This document shows, in pieces, positions 47,185 through 54,971 of a DNA stretch of 58,786 bases (position 1 is the first letter of the stretch; each line of letters starts with the position of its first letter). The translations under genes were made by a program, and so were the position numbers. The stretch is taken from the NCBI RefSeq assembly GCF_904846695.1, contig NZ_CAJHBR010000019.1, positions 1-58,786 of the forward strand. The letters are read 5' to 3'. The stretch is from Psychrobacter urativorans. Lineage in GTDB: Bacteria > Pseudomonadota > Gammaproteobacteria > Pseudomonadales > Moraxellaceae. The notes under the pieces were generated by a model that was not told where the DNA came from, made no database searches, and saw only the letters and a list, made by a program, of their open reading frames with translations.

Positions 47185-47227
47185 AAACCTTAGTCGTTTA
47201 TTCACTATAAACGGCTGAGGTTTTTTT
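47185..47227 (+). terminator. Intrinsic terminator forming the expression platform of the TPP riboswitch
   Basis: A 16-bp stem with wobble pairs (aaaccttagtcgttta with taaacggctgaggttt) closes a 7-nt loop and ends with T7, about 30 nt after the aptamer. This indicates control by transcription attenuation. About 215 nt of leader without a gene follow before tenA. Confidence 0.9.
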
Positions 47228-47443
47228 GTGGCTGTTTTTGGCTGCTCATTGCTTACTCATTGCCTGCTTAGCGCTTATTTTACTGCCCGTTACTATTTTG
47301 CTTGTGCTACTTATTTGTGCTTATTGCAGCCTAAGCTAATAACTTTGTCACTATTTTATACTTCTAGGCTCACTGATGACTGATTGCTAATTGTTAATTG
47401 CTATCGACAATAGCTTTACACTTTTTATGGACCTCTTAATCTT

Positions 47444-48091
47444 ATGAACTATCAAACCTTACGTTATAACTGCCCGACTTGGGACAGTTACGTTGAGCAT
47501 GACTTCGTCAATCAGCTCGCTGCAGGTACTCTCGATCCTGACAGCTTTCGCCACTACTTAGTGCAAGATTATTTATATTTGTTTCACTACACTCGGGTAA
47601 TGGCTTTAAGCGTCTATAAAAGCGATACGCTAGCCCAAATGCGTATCGGGCAAGCAGGCATTAACGCTATGCTGGATATGGAAATAGGTATGTATTTAGA
47701 TTTTTGTCAGCAGTGGGGCATAAAAGTAGAAGAGGTAGAAAACACGGCTGAATCGGTAGCCACTATCGCTTATAGCCGCTATCTGTTAGATACCGCTATG
47801 TCAGGCTCCCTGGCTGAGCTGTATGCCGCAATCGCCCCTTGCTTGATGGGCTATGGCGAAATCGGTAAACGCCTTAAAGCTCAAGGTTTTATTGCCAATA
47901 ATCCTTACCAGTTATGGATTGATGTCTTTGCTAGCGATGACTTTCAGGCGATCACCGCCCAAAACGAGGCTTATATTAATCAGTTATTAGCCCAAGCAAG
48001 CCCCTCGCAAGCAGACAAATTTCAACAGTTATTTAACACCGCCTCACGGATGGAAGTTAATTTTTGGCAGATGGCTTTAGATCGGACTTAA
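47444..48091 (+). CDS. tenA: TenA-family thiaminase II / aminopyrimidine aminohydrolase
   Basis: TenA hydrolyses degraded thiamin pyrimidine (4-amino-5-aminomethyl-2-methylpyrimidine) to HMP for thiamin salvage. The 215-residue helical protein has the family pattern: FRHYLVQDYLYLFHYTRVMA, the active-site Cys133 in APCLMGYGEIG, and a Glu in the last helix (MEVNFWQMAL). The length is typical. The upstream TPP riboswitch supports the assignment independently. The methyltransferase gene follows 66 nt downstream and may share the transcript. Confidence 0.93.
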   Translation: MNYQTLRYNCPTWDSYVEHDFVNQLAAGTLDPDSFRHYLVQDYLYLFHYTRVMALSVYKSDTLAQMRIGQAGINAMLDMEIGMYLDFCQQWGIKVEEVENTAESVATIAYSRYLLDTAMSGSLAELYAAIAPCLMGYGEIGKRLKAQGFIANNPYQLWIDVFASDDFQAITAQNEAYINQLLAQASPSQADKFQQLFNTASRMEVNFWQMALDRT

Positions 48092-48157
48092 TTAATTAAC
48101 GTATCAACGCATTGACTTATCAACCCATCACTATAAACCTTTTGGAGGATAACTATC

Positions 48158-48856
48158 ATGGCTGCATTCGATGAACATGCAAGCGCCTACGACAGCTGGT
48201 TTTTTGATAACCAGAATTTACTTACTAGCGAGTTAAAATTAGTCGCCCATTTTTTGGATAAGCACAGTGAAATCTTATCTGTTGGCTGTGGTAGTGGCTT
48301 GTTTGAGATGCTGTTGGCGAAGGACTATGACATCCATATCAAGCACGGCATCGAGCCTTCAAAAGATATGGCAGAAGTCGCTGAAAAACGCGGTATTAAA
48401 GTCGATGTTAGCCCTGCGGAAACTTGTGAGATTGAGGCCAATAAGTTCGATATCATTATGTTCAATGGCAGTGTCAGCTACATTACTGATTTAGACTTGT
48501 GTATTAAAAAAGCTTTTGCTGCCTTAAAGCGTGGCGGTAAGCTGGTGCTCATCGATGTACCAAAGGAGAGTGGCTTTGCCAGCTTATACAACTTGGCCAG
48601 CTCATTAGGCACTTGGCAACATCCGCTGCTTGAGCATATAGCACCCGCCGACCCTTATCCGATCGAGTTGGTTAAATCGGCCAACTGGCGCACCTCTGAT
48701 GAAAAAATCGCCCTTATGCAAAGCAATGGCTTCGTCGACTTTCAGTATGCGCAGACTTTAGTCACTCACCCTATGTACGCCAACGATACAGTACAAGAAG
48801 TGCTTACAGGTTATGACCGTGGCGACTATGTGGCTATCTGTGCTTCTAAAAAGTAG
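48158..48856 (+). CDS. Class I SAM-dependent methyltransferase
   Basis: The 232-residue product has SAM motif I at residues 41-47 (SVGCGSG), an acidic residue after strand 2 in the GIEPSK segment, and a later LKRGGKLVLIDVP segment typical of small-molecule class I methyltransferases (Methyltransf_11/25 type). The substrate is unknown. A GGAGGA ribosome-binding site lies ahead of the ATG. Its position 66 nt after tenA without an intervening terminator suggests that the TPP riboswitch may control it as well, hinting at a role linked to thiamin or its precursors. Confidence 0.8.
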   Translation: MAAFDEHASAYDSWFFDNQNLLTSELKLVAHFLDKHSEILSVGCGSGLFEMLLAKDYDIHIKHGIEPSKDMAEVAEKRGIKVDVSPAETCEIEANKFDIIMFNGSVSYITDLDLCIKKAFAALKRGGKLVLIDVPKESGFASLYNLASSLGTWQHPLLEHIAPADPYPIELVKSANWRTSDEKIALMQSNGFVDFQYAQTLVTHPMYANDTVQEVLTGYDRGDYVAICASKK

Positions 48857-49084
48857 CTAACTGCTGACTATTTTTGCAAGCCTATCTCTGTTAATGCCAA
48901 GAGCCTAGCTTAAGTGGTGCAAGCTTGGCTAGCCTTTAGGTAGATAAAATTAACCGGTGCTTTACGGTAACGGCCTATTGCCTTTACCCTTACAGCCCTT
49001 GAATAACCGCTTAACTGCCACTATAAACCATGCATACAACCGCTACTATCATTAGTCATGCCCAACAAAAAGTTAAATACATCG

Positions 49085-49111
49085 AAAGACTGAGTCGCTC
49101 TCAGCTTTTTT
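49085..49111 (+). terminator. Probable intrinsic terminator
   Basis: A short stem (ctgag/ctcag extended by an AAG/CTT pairing with one bulged A) is followed by T6. It lies about 230 nt after the methyltransferase stop and upstream of the YbeD-family gene. The distance and bulge make the assignment less sure than for the other terminators. Confidence 0.6.
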
Positions 49112-49183
49112 GTGGCTGCTGTTTTCACCTATTAAAGGTGTTAGGCAAAAAATTTACTATAGTGCATTACCTTGAGAAGTCGC

Positions 49184-49222
49184 ATTAAAACTGAAATTAA
49201 AAATGAAATTAAAACTGAAATT
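49184..49222. repeat. Three 12-bp direct repeats
   Basis: The unit attaaaactgaa occurs at 49184, with a one-base variant at 49196 and again at 49208, followed by att. The repeats lie within the untranslated leader of the YbeD-family gene and produce a spurious in-frame N-terminal extension (KTEIKNEIKTEI). Confidence 0.95.
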
Positions 49223-49240
49223 AGCCATAAGGATTACCCA

Positions 49241-49600
49241 ATGAGTGATAAGCAACAAACCACTAAAAAAGAGCTCAATATAGCCGAATTAGAGAACAGT
49301 ACCGATAACTTAAAAGGCAAAAAAACGGATATCCAGAACCCAGAATTATGGGACTTCCCAATGGATTATCCGATGAGCATTATCGGTCATGAAGGTGAGC
49401 ATGAGAGCTTACTAAATGAAATAAAGCTAATTTTAGGTAGCCAGTTCCCCGATTTTGATCTAGCTTCTATCGAAGTTAAACCTTCAAAAACCGGTCGTTT
49501 TCACTCTGCCCGTGTCAATCTATATTTGACTACTGCCGAGCAAGTTAACAGCCTTTATGCTGCTCTTGATGAGGCAAAAACCGTACGCATGGTGGTATAA
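49241..49600 (+). CDS. YbeD-family (DUF493) regulatory protein
   Basis: The C-terminal about 80 residues match the YbeD/DUF493 family (EL.DFP start, KPSKTGRFHSARVNLYLT core and VRMVV end, like E. coli YbeD's VRMVL). The fold is an ACT-like ferredoxin domain; in E. coli YbeD is linked to lipoic acid metabolism genes, but the function is not settled. I use the ATG at 49241 (119 aa) since AAGGA precedes it at a 7-nt distance; an upstream in-frame TTG at 49172 would add 23 residues encoded by a 12-bp tandem repeat and is unlikely. A terminator follows at 49664. Confidence 0.85.
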   Translation: MSDKQQTTKKELNIAELENSTDNLKGKKTDIQNPELWDFPMDYPMSIIGHEGEHESLLNEIKLILGSQFPDFDLASIEVKPSKTGRFHSARVNLYLTTAEQVNSLYAALDEAKTVRMVV

Positions 49601-49663
49601 GCTGCAAAGCTATTAATGAAATAAGACATTGGCAAAATATAGAAATAACTTTTTAGCATCACT

Positions 49664-49692
49664 ATCGTCACTCTTATGGGTGGCGATTTTTT
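49664..49692 (+). terminator. Intrinsic terminator downstream of the YbeD-family gene
   Basis: A 10-bp stem with G-U wobbles (atcgtcactc with gggtggcgat) over a 4-base loop is followed by a T6 run. It lies 64 nt after the stop. Confidence 0.8.
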
Positions 49693-49916
49693 GTGGTCTC
49701 AGGTACAATCATCGGCCCTATTATTATGACTATTGCAGCAACGAGCATAGATAATTTGGTAGAAATATAAAAACAAAAACGCAAGCCATTTATTTTATTT
49801 TTTTTGATAATTCTTCTATCCCTTGCCCCATCGTTCTTTAGGGCAAAAACAGAGTCCTTCACTCTGCTGCGAACATATAATCTGCATAAAATCAATATAG
49901 TATTTTCAAAATTTTC

Positions 49917-49962
49917 CCGCTATATTGTGCCTACCTACTAATAAACACGCTATATGTAGTGC
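49917..49962 (+). promoter_or_regulatory. Candidate NrdR boxes upstream of nrdA
   Basis: The 16-mer acgctatatgtagtgc at 49947-49962 matches 13 of 16 positions of the NrdR consensus acaCwAtATaTwGTgT. A weaker site, ccgctatattgtgcct at 49917-49932 (10 of 16), lies 30 bp upstream, close to the about three-helical-turn spacing of known NrdR box pairs. A palindrome tcactatagtga follows at 49976-49987. NrdR represses ribonucleotide reductase genes when dATP is high. The stronger box is fairly convincing, the second less so. Confidence 0.6.
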
Positions 49963-50122
49963 TCAGTGATTTTTATCACTATAGTGAGCAGTAGCCTGTT
50001 TTTGCCTTAAAAAGCTCAGCTAAGCTGTTGATTATTAGTAGTTTGATTATTCATTTGATAATAAACGCTTCGCGGACTTAACCGCTTGGCGAATAATATA
50101 AGCAATTATTTACGAGGGTAGC

Positions 50123-52399
50123 ATGACACATATCGACCAGATTCAAGTGACCAAACGCGATGGACGTTTAGAGCCTATTGATTTAGATAAAATCCATAAA
50201 GTTATCGAGTGGGCAGCTCACAAGTTAGATAATGTGTCGGTATCACAAGTTGAGCTAAAGTCGCATATTCAGTTTTATGAAGGTATCAAGACTCGTGATA
50301 TCCATGAGACTATTATTAAGTCTGCTGCTGACTTGATATCAGAATCTACTCCTGATTATCAGTATCTAGCCGCACGTTTGGCTATCTTCCATCTGCGCAA
50401 AATCGCTTATAACAAATTTACCCCACCGCATTTATATGACCAAGTCAAAACCTTAACTGATGCTGGTAAATATGATGCCCATATTCTAGCTGATTATAGC
50501 CGTGAAGAGTTCGATGAGCTTAATGACTATATCGATCACTGGCGTGATATGAATTTGGCTTATGCTGCTGTTGAGCAAATGGCTGGTAAATACTTAGTGC
50601 AAGATCGAGTCACTAAGACTGTATATGAGAGCCCGCAATTCTTGTATGTGCTAGTAGGTATGTGTCTGTTCGCTAGCTACGATAGAGCTGAGCGTATGGA
50701 CTATGTGAAGCGTTTTTATGATGCCACCTCACAGTTTAAGATCTCGCTACCTACGCCGATTATGTCTGGTGTGCGCACCCCATCACGTCAGTTTAGCTCT
50801 TGCGTACTGATTGAATGTGGTGACAGCCTTGACTCTATCAACGCCACTACCAGCGCCATCGTACGCTATGTCTCGCAGCGCGCTGGTATCGGCATCAATG
50901 CTGGCCGTATTCGTGCCCTTGGTAGCCCTATCCGTGGCGGCGAAGCTCAACATACTGGCTGTGTGCCTTTTTACAAGCTATTCCAAACTGCGGTAAAATG
51001 TTGCTCACAAGGCGGCGTACGTGGCGGTGCAGCTACCCTATTCTATCCGTTATGGCATCTAGAAGTTGAGTCGCTATTAGTCCTGAAGAATAACCGTGGC
51101 GTTGAGGACAACCGTGTCCGTCACATGGATTATGGCGTACAGCTAAACAAGACTATGTACACTCGCCTAATCAAAGGCCAAGACATCACTATCTTCTCAC
51201 CGGGCGATACTCCGGGCTTGTACGATGCGTTCTTTGAAGATCAAGATAAGTTTGAAGAGCTATATAATAAGTATGAGAATGACGAGTCTATTCGTCAGCG
51301 TAAGATTCCAGCGACGGAACTGTTCAGCTTAATGATGCAAGAGCGTGCCAGCACTGGTCGTATCTACATTCAAAACGTCGATCATTGCAATACTCATAGC
51401 CCGTTTGACCCCACCGTTGCGCCTATCCGTCAGTCCAATCTATGTATGGAGATTGCGCTACCGACTAAGCCACTTGATAACATCAATGACGAAGCAGGCG
51501 AAATTGCCCTGTGTACTCTATCAGCGGTTAACTTAGGCAAAGTTGAGCATGTCAGCGATATCGAAGAGCCAGCTGAGCTGATCGTCCGTGCTCTCGATGC
51601 GCTGCTCGATTATCAAGACTATCCGGTCAAAGCTGCTGAGAACGGCAGTATGCGTCGCCGTACCTTAGGTGTCGGAGTGATCAACTATGCTTATTACCTT
51701 GCTAAGAATGGCGTACGCTATTCAGATGGTTCAGCGTTAGGGTTAACCCACCAGACTTTTGAAGCGCTACAATATTACCTGTTAAAAGCCTCTAATAAAT
51801 TAGCCAAAGAGCAAGGCGCTTGTCCGGCGTTTAATGAGACCACGTATTCGCAAGGTATCTTACCGATCGATACGTATAAAAAGGATCTGGACAAAATCTG
51901 TCAGGAGCCATTGCATCTTGATTGGGAAACCCTGCGTACTGAGATCACTACTCATGGTCTGCGCAACTCGACTTTGACTGCCTTGATGCCGTCTGAGACG
52001 TCTAGTCAGATTGCCAACGCTACTAATGGCATCGAGCCACCACGCGGCTTAGTATCTATTAAAGCGTCGAAAGATGGCATCCTCAAGCAAGTGGTGCCTG
52101 AGATCGAAAAGCTAGGTAGTCAGTACGAGCTACTATGGCAAATGCCTAACAATGATGGCTATCTAAAATTAGTCGCTATTATGCAAAAGTTCGTTGACCA
52201 AAGTATCTCAGCCAATACTAATTATGATCCCACGCATTTTGAGGGCGGTCGTGTGCCGATGAAAGTGCTCCTACAAGACTTGTTGACGGCGTATAAGCTA
52301 GGCGTAAAAACTTTGTATTATCACAACACTCGTGATGGTGCCAATGATGCGCAAGCGGATATGGAAGATGATTGTGCTGGTGGGGCTTGTAAAATTTAG
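50123..52399 (+). CDS. nrdA: Class Ia ribonucleoside-diphosphate reductase, alpha subunit
   Basis: NrdA reduces ribonucleoside diphosphates to deoxy forms with the radical from NrdB. An N-terminal ATP-cone (residues about 5-95, VTKRDGRLEPIDLDKIHKVI) provides allosteric activity control. The catalytic barrel contains the redox Cys in SSCVLIECGD, the thiyl-radical region NLCMEIALP and the radical-transfer Tyr pair in LYYHNTRDGA. The C-terminal shuttle cysteines are Cys751 and Cys756 (CAGGAC). The length of 758 aa matches E. coli NrdA (761). nrdB is not next: a 3.2-kb insertion separates them. Confidence 0.96.
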   Translation: MTHIDQIQVTKRDGRLEPIDLDKIHKVIEWAAHKLDNVSVSQVELKSHIQFYEGIKTRDIHETIIKSAADLISESTPDYQYLAARLAIFHLRKIAYNKFTPPHLYDQVKTLTDAGKYDAHILADYSREEFDELNDYIDHWRDMNLAYAAVEQMAGKYLVQDRVTKTVYESPQFLYVLVGMCLFASYDRAERMDYVKRFYDATSQFKISLPTPIMSGVRTPSRQFSSCVLIECGDSLDSINATTSAIVRYVSQRAGIGINAGRIRALGSPIRGGEAQHTGCVPFYKLFQTAVKCCSQGGVRGGAATLFYPLWHLEVESLLVLKNNRGVEDNRVRHMDYGVQLNKTMYTRLIKGQDITIFSPGDTPGLYDAFFEDQDKFEELYNKYENDESIRQRKIPATELFSLMMQERASTGRIYIQNVDHCNTHSPFDPTVAPIRQSNLCMEIALPTKPLDNINDEAGEIALCTLSAVNLGKVEHVSDIEEPAELIVRALDALLDYQDYPVKAAENGSMRRRTLGVGVINYAYYLAKNGVRYSDGSALGLTHQTFEALQYYLLKASNKLAKEQGACPAFNETTYSQGILPIDTYKKDLDKICQEPLHLDWETLRTEITTHGLRNSTLTALMPSETSSQIANATNGIEPPRGLVSIKASKDGILKQVVPEIEKLGSQYELLWQMPNNDGYLKLVAIMQKFVDQSISANTNYDPTHFEGGRVPMKVLLQDLLTAYKLGVKTLYYHNTRDGANDAQADMEDDCAGGACKI

Positions 52400-52420
52400 G
52401 ATCTGTAAATTATAGAATGG

Positions 52421-52454
52421 AGACGTAGGTAATTTAGCAATCAAACCTACGTCT
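52421..52454. repeat. Inverted repeat at the nrdA / defence-island junction
   Basis: A perfect 10-bp inverted repeat (agacgtaggt with acctacgtct) encloses a 14-base AT-rich loop, 21 nt after the nrdA stop. There is no T-run after either arm, so it is a poor intrinsic terminator. It could be an RNA-processing or stabilising hairpin at the nrdA 3' end, or the edge of the inserted DNA. Confidence 0.8.
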
Positions 52455-52479
52455 ACCTGTATAAATAGGAAAGCATAAT

Positions 52480-52566
52480 ATGGAAGTTAATGCTATAAAA
52501 ATGAGTAATATCAATGACAAAAGAACAATTGTTATATCAAATTGCAAATATCGGATATCTAACTAG
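52480..52566 (+). CDS. Leader ORF overlapping the SLATT gene start (28 codons)
   Basis: This ORF has an ATG at 52480 preceded at 6 nt by AGGAAAG, a better ribosome-binding site than any seen before the SLATT start. It runs 28 codons in the other frame and ends at 52566, inside the SLATT coding region. Translation of it could couple or limit initiation at 52514. The peptide (starting MEVNAIKMSN) has no recognisable feature. It may be only a regulatory leader and need not produce a functional peptide. Confidence 0.4.
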   Translation: MEVNAIKMSNINDKRTIVISNCKYRISN

Positions 52567-53167
52567 TTATGGCCGTGATAAATCTTATTCAACTGTCGAC
52601 ATAACAAGTAAAACATCTACTAGATTCGGCGTTATCGGAGCGTTAATATTCATATTCGGATTAATTTATCCAATTATTAGTAAAGCGCAATTTATAATTG
52701 CCTTAGGTGCGACCTTAACAGTCCTAGTCTTATACATAAGCAAATATACAGAACACGATCAATATATAAAATCAGCAAAGGAACTCGAAAGTATTGAGCG
52801 TGAATTACAAATGCTATATTTCGAAGTTAAAAATCAGGATAGCGATGCGGATCTAACACTATTAATTAAAAATTTAAAGAGTTTAGATAAGAAGCAAAAA
52901 GAAGCAGCGATTGGTAAACAAATTTTCGGAAGTGACCTATATGCTCATCAGAAAACCTTTTGGAATAAAAAAATTAATTCTAAATGGTTTGTTGATGAAC
53001 TTGAATTAAAGTTAATAGATAAACTACCTTTATCTTTTTTTCTATGTGTTTTTGCTTTTTTAAGCATAGTATTTTTAGGATTCATTACATTCTTCTTGGC
53101 GTATTATCTTGTAGAAAGTGGTTATGCTATTTCAATTATAAGTTTTATTAAGGAAGTATGCACATGA
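52514..53167 (+). CDS. SLATT-domain membrane protein, probable CBASS effector
   Basis: The 217-residue protein has two close TM helices (about residues 38-55 and 58-76), a cytosolic helical part (about 80-170, with SAKELESIERELQMLYFEV) and a third hydrophobic segment (172-200). The first two thirds match the SLATT family (SMODS- and SLOG-associating 2TM effectors), predicted to form pores or disrupt the inner membrane when a cyclic nucleotide is made. It lies upstream of the CD-NTase gene with a 4-nt ATGA overlap. The gene is visibly richer in AT than nrdA and nrdB, a sign of transfer. No good ribosome-binding site precedes the start; a leader ORF overlaps it. The family call is from recalled features. 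Confidence 0.75.
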   Translation: MTKEQLLYQIANIGYLTSYGRDKSYSTVDITSKTSTRFGVIGALIFIFGLIYPIISKAQFIIALGATLTVLVLYISKYTEHDQYIKSAKELESIERELQMLYFEVKNQDSDADLTLLIKNLKSLDKKQKEAAIGKQIFGSDLYAHQKTFWNKKINSKWFVDELELKLIDKLPLSFFLCVFAFLSIVFLGFITFFLAYYLVESGYAISIISFIKEVCT

Positions 53168-54504
53168 CTACGGCATCATTGTTTAATCAGTTTATAAAGA
53201 ATATTCACATAAACAATAGCGATGAAATTTCCGAAAACTATAAAAAAGTTACTAAAGCGTTAAATGACTACTATTATGCGTTAGATAATGACTCTAATAA
53301 CTGTTACCAAATAGGTTCATATGGTCGCCGAACAGGAATACATGGTATAAGCGATTTAGATATGGCTTTTGAGTTACCTAGAAGTACATATGACAAGTTT
53401 AATAATTATTCTGGCTCTGAGCAAAGCTCGCTACTACAAGATGTAAAAAAAGCGCTTCAAGAGGTTTATGAAGATGACAAGGTAAAAGCTGATGGACAAA
53501 TTGTAGGTGTTAACTTAGATGGTTTTCGTATAGAGGTTCTACCGACTTTTTACCTTGATAAATATGATGATAGTAATTTAGATAAGGATATATATACTTA
53601 TCCTGATTCAAATGATGGTGGTAGTTGGAAAAAAACTAAACCTAAGAAAGAGATAAGAACAACTAGAGACTTAAATGAAGAATGTATAAATAATACATAT
53701 CGTCACTTATGTAGAATGATAAGAGCATGGAAAAACAATGTCGGAATTAATTTTTCTGGCCTATGGATAGATACATTAGTTTATAACTTTTTCGTTTCAC
53801 ATTCAGAACATAAAAATAGTAGCTACAAGAGTTACGCTAGCTTAGTAAAAGATTTTTTTAAATACTTATATGATCAATATGAGATTTCTCCAGATAAGAA
53901 AATTTGGCGTGCTCCTGGTAGCAACCAAGTAGTCCACGGGTCTTGGCAGGGTCATAGAAAAATTAAAAAAGCTTACCAATTATGTTTGGAGTCACTTGAG
54001 GACGAAGAAATAGCGAACGAAAATTGGTCGAAAGTTTTCGGAGTTAGCTTTCCAATAGAAGATGATAAAACTATCTCAGAAAGTTTATTAGTTTTACGTA
54101 AAGCACCTGACGAGCAATTTGTTGAATATGTATACAATGGCCATATAGATATAAAAAACTATGTTTCAATTGATTACTCTATAAGTCAAGAGTCCAAGAC
54201 TTGGAAAACACTTAAGAACTTACTTCCTTCAAGAACTGTTCCAATGAGCCGAACGTTAGAATTCTATATCCACTCAATAGATGTTGAGCCACCATACGAA
54301 GTTAAGTGGAAAGTTCGTAATGTTGGTTCTTTGGCAAAAGAAAAAAAACAGCAAAGAGGTAAATTGCAACCCAGTTCATCTGGTAAGCACAAAACTTCTA
54401 AACTTGTTGAATCCAGTAATTTTAATGGGGAACATTGGGTAGAATGTTACATTATCAAAAACAACATATGTGTAGCTAGAGATAGAATCTCTGTACCAAT
54501 TTAG
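53164..54504 (+). CDS. SMODS-type CD-NTase with C-terminal AGS-C-like sensor domain
   Basis: CD-NTases make cyclic di- or trinucleotide alarm signals on phage infection. The nucleotidyltransferase core has GSYGRRTG followed by SDLDMAF, giving the metal-binding pair Asp64 and Asp66, and a third acidic residue Glu124 in RIEVLPTF where many members have Asp. The C-terminal about 75 residues (PPYEVKWKVRNVG, then HWVECYIIKNNICVARD) match the AGS-C domain predicted to sense ligands. I choose the ATG at 53164 (446 aa) because it overlaps the SLATT stop as ATGA and follows AGGAAG at 7 nt; an ATG six bases upstream would leave hardly any spacing. AT-rich like its partner. With the SLATT gene it forms a minimal CBASS-like operon without Cap2/Cap3 or HORMA/TRIP13 genes. 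Confidence 0.85.
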   Translation: MTTASLFNQFIKNIHINNSDEISENYKKVTKALNDYYYALDNDSNNCYQIGSYGRRTGIHGISDLDMAFELPRSTYDKFNNYSGSEQSSLLQDVKKALQEVYEDDKVKADGQIVGVNLDGFRIEVLPTFYLDKYDDSNLDKDIYTYPDSNDGGSWKKTKPKKEIRTTRDLNEECINNTYRHLCRMIRAWKNNVGINFSGLWIDTLVYNFFVSHSEHKNSSYKSYASLVKDFFKYLYDQYEISPDKKIWRAPGSNQVVHGSWQGHRKIKKAYQLCLESLEDEEIANENWSKVFGVSFPIEDDKTISESLLVLRKAPDEQFVEYVYNGHIDIKNYVSIDYSISQESKTWKTLKNLLPSRTVPMSRTLEFYIHSIDVEPPYEVKWKVRNVGSLAKEKKQQRGKLQPSSSGKHKTSKLVESSNFNGEHWVECYIIKNNICVARDRISVPI

Positions 54505-54514
54505 CTGTAGTAAT

Positions 54515-54678
54515 GTAGGGTGGGCCCCGCGCACCATGATAATAAAATTATGTTTGAAAACGTGCGTAGGGTGGGTTAGTTTTTCCAAGGTCTCGCAGAG
54601 AATGAAGGTAAAACGTAACCCACCATTTATGAAAGTTTCAAACTGGAGGCGGGTTACGCTTGAGCTAACCCACCTTAC
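54515..54678. repeat. Palindromic MITE-like repeat (GTAGGGTGGG family)
   Basis: A 113-bp element (54566-54678) has 14-bp terminal inverted repeats, gtagggtgggttag and ctaacccaccttac, with one mismatch, and a nested inner pair cgtaacccacc/ggcgggttacg. Another left-end-like sequence, gtagggtgggccccgcgcacc, starts at 54515, so two overlapping or successive insertions may be present. Repeats of this GTGGGTTA type occur widely in proteobacterial intergenic DNA. The element lies just after the CD-NTase stop and could act as a terminator-like structure for that unit. Confidence 0.85.
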
Positions 54679-54971
54679 AAACCAAGCTCAAAAGGCAAAG
54701 TTGTTAAGAAAGACCAACCTTGCTACAACAAGGCTTTTTAGACCTGACTATAGCGGTATCCTGCCAACGCTGATGGCGTTGCAGGCTGTGACTGGGCGTA
54801 GTATCGAGGCAACAGGAATGCGACCAGACACCATAGACTGCACGCCAGCGGCTAGGCAGATACAAGCGGTAGGCGGGATTGGCTACTTAAACATCATAAT
54901 ATTAAAGGCATAAATTTTGGCTTTTATAATTAAAATACATACCAATAGATAAAAGAACAGAGGTTATAAAC
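54679..54971. other. Unidentified GC-richer remnant after the MITE-like repeat
   Basis: About 290 bp after the repeat. The part at about 54740-54905 is clearly richer in GC than the AT-rich defence genes and is open in one frame (with ILPTLMALQAVTGRSIEATG), but has no proper start because the frame enters through the repeat. It may be the 3' remnant of a lost gene or mobile element. A weak hairpin (ccttg/caagg) followed by CTTTTT lies at 54718-54739. I do not recognise the sequence. Confidence 0.4.

Larger units (their letters stand above)
48857..49240. other. Intergenic region with terminator and 12-bp repeats
   Basis: About 380 bp between the methyltransferase and the YbeD-family gene. It holds a terminator-like hairpin (49085-49111) and, just before the YbeD start, three 12-bp repeats (attaaaaMtgaa, 49184-49219). 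No other ORF is credible. Confidence 0.6.
49601..50122. other. Upstream region of nrdA
   Basis: After the terminator at 49664-49692 the region is AT-rich and holds NrdR-box-like motifs around 49917-49987. A 73-codon minus-strand ORF here (49674-49895) overlaps the terminator and is not credible. The nrdA promoter should lie close to the NrdR-like sites. Confidence 0.6.

Noticed and set aside
49172..49240. TTG-initiated extension of the YbeD-family protein
   Set aside because: The added residues come from a 12-bp tandem repeat, and a good ribosome-binding site precedes the internal ATG at 49241.
49674..49895. 73-codon minus-strand ORF upstream of nrdA
   Set aside because: It overlaps the intrinsic terminator of the YbeD-family gene and has irregular composition; the hydrophobic end (VAAIVIIIG) comes from AT-rich sequence.
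52421..52454. Terminator directly after nrdA
   Set aside because: The perfect stem lacks a following T-run on either strand and has a 14-base loop, so it is listed as an inverted repeat and not as a terminator.
54536..54913. 125-codon ORF through the MITE-like repeat
   Set aside because: Its start and first third are made of the palindromic repeat, and it lacks a credible ribosome-binding site. Only the later, GC-richer part might be a gene remnant, noted separately.
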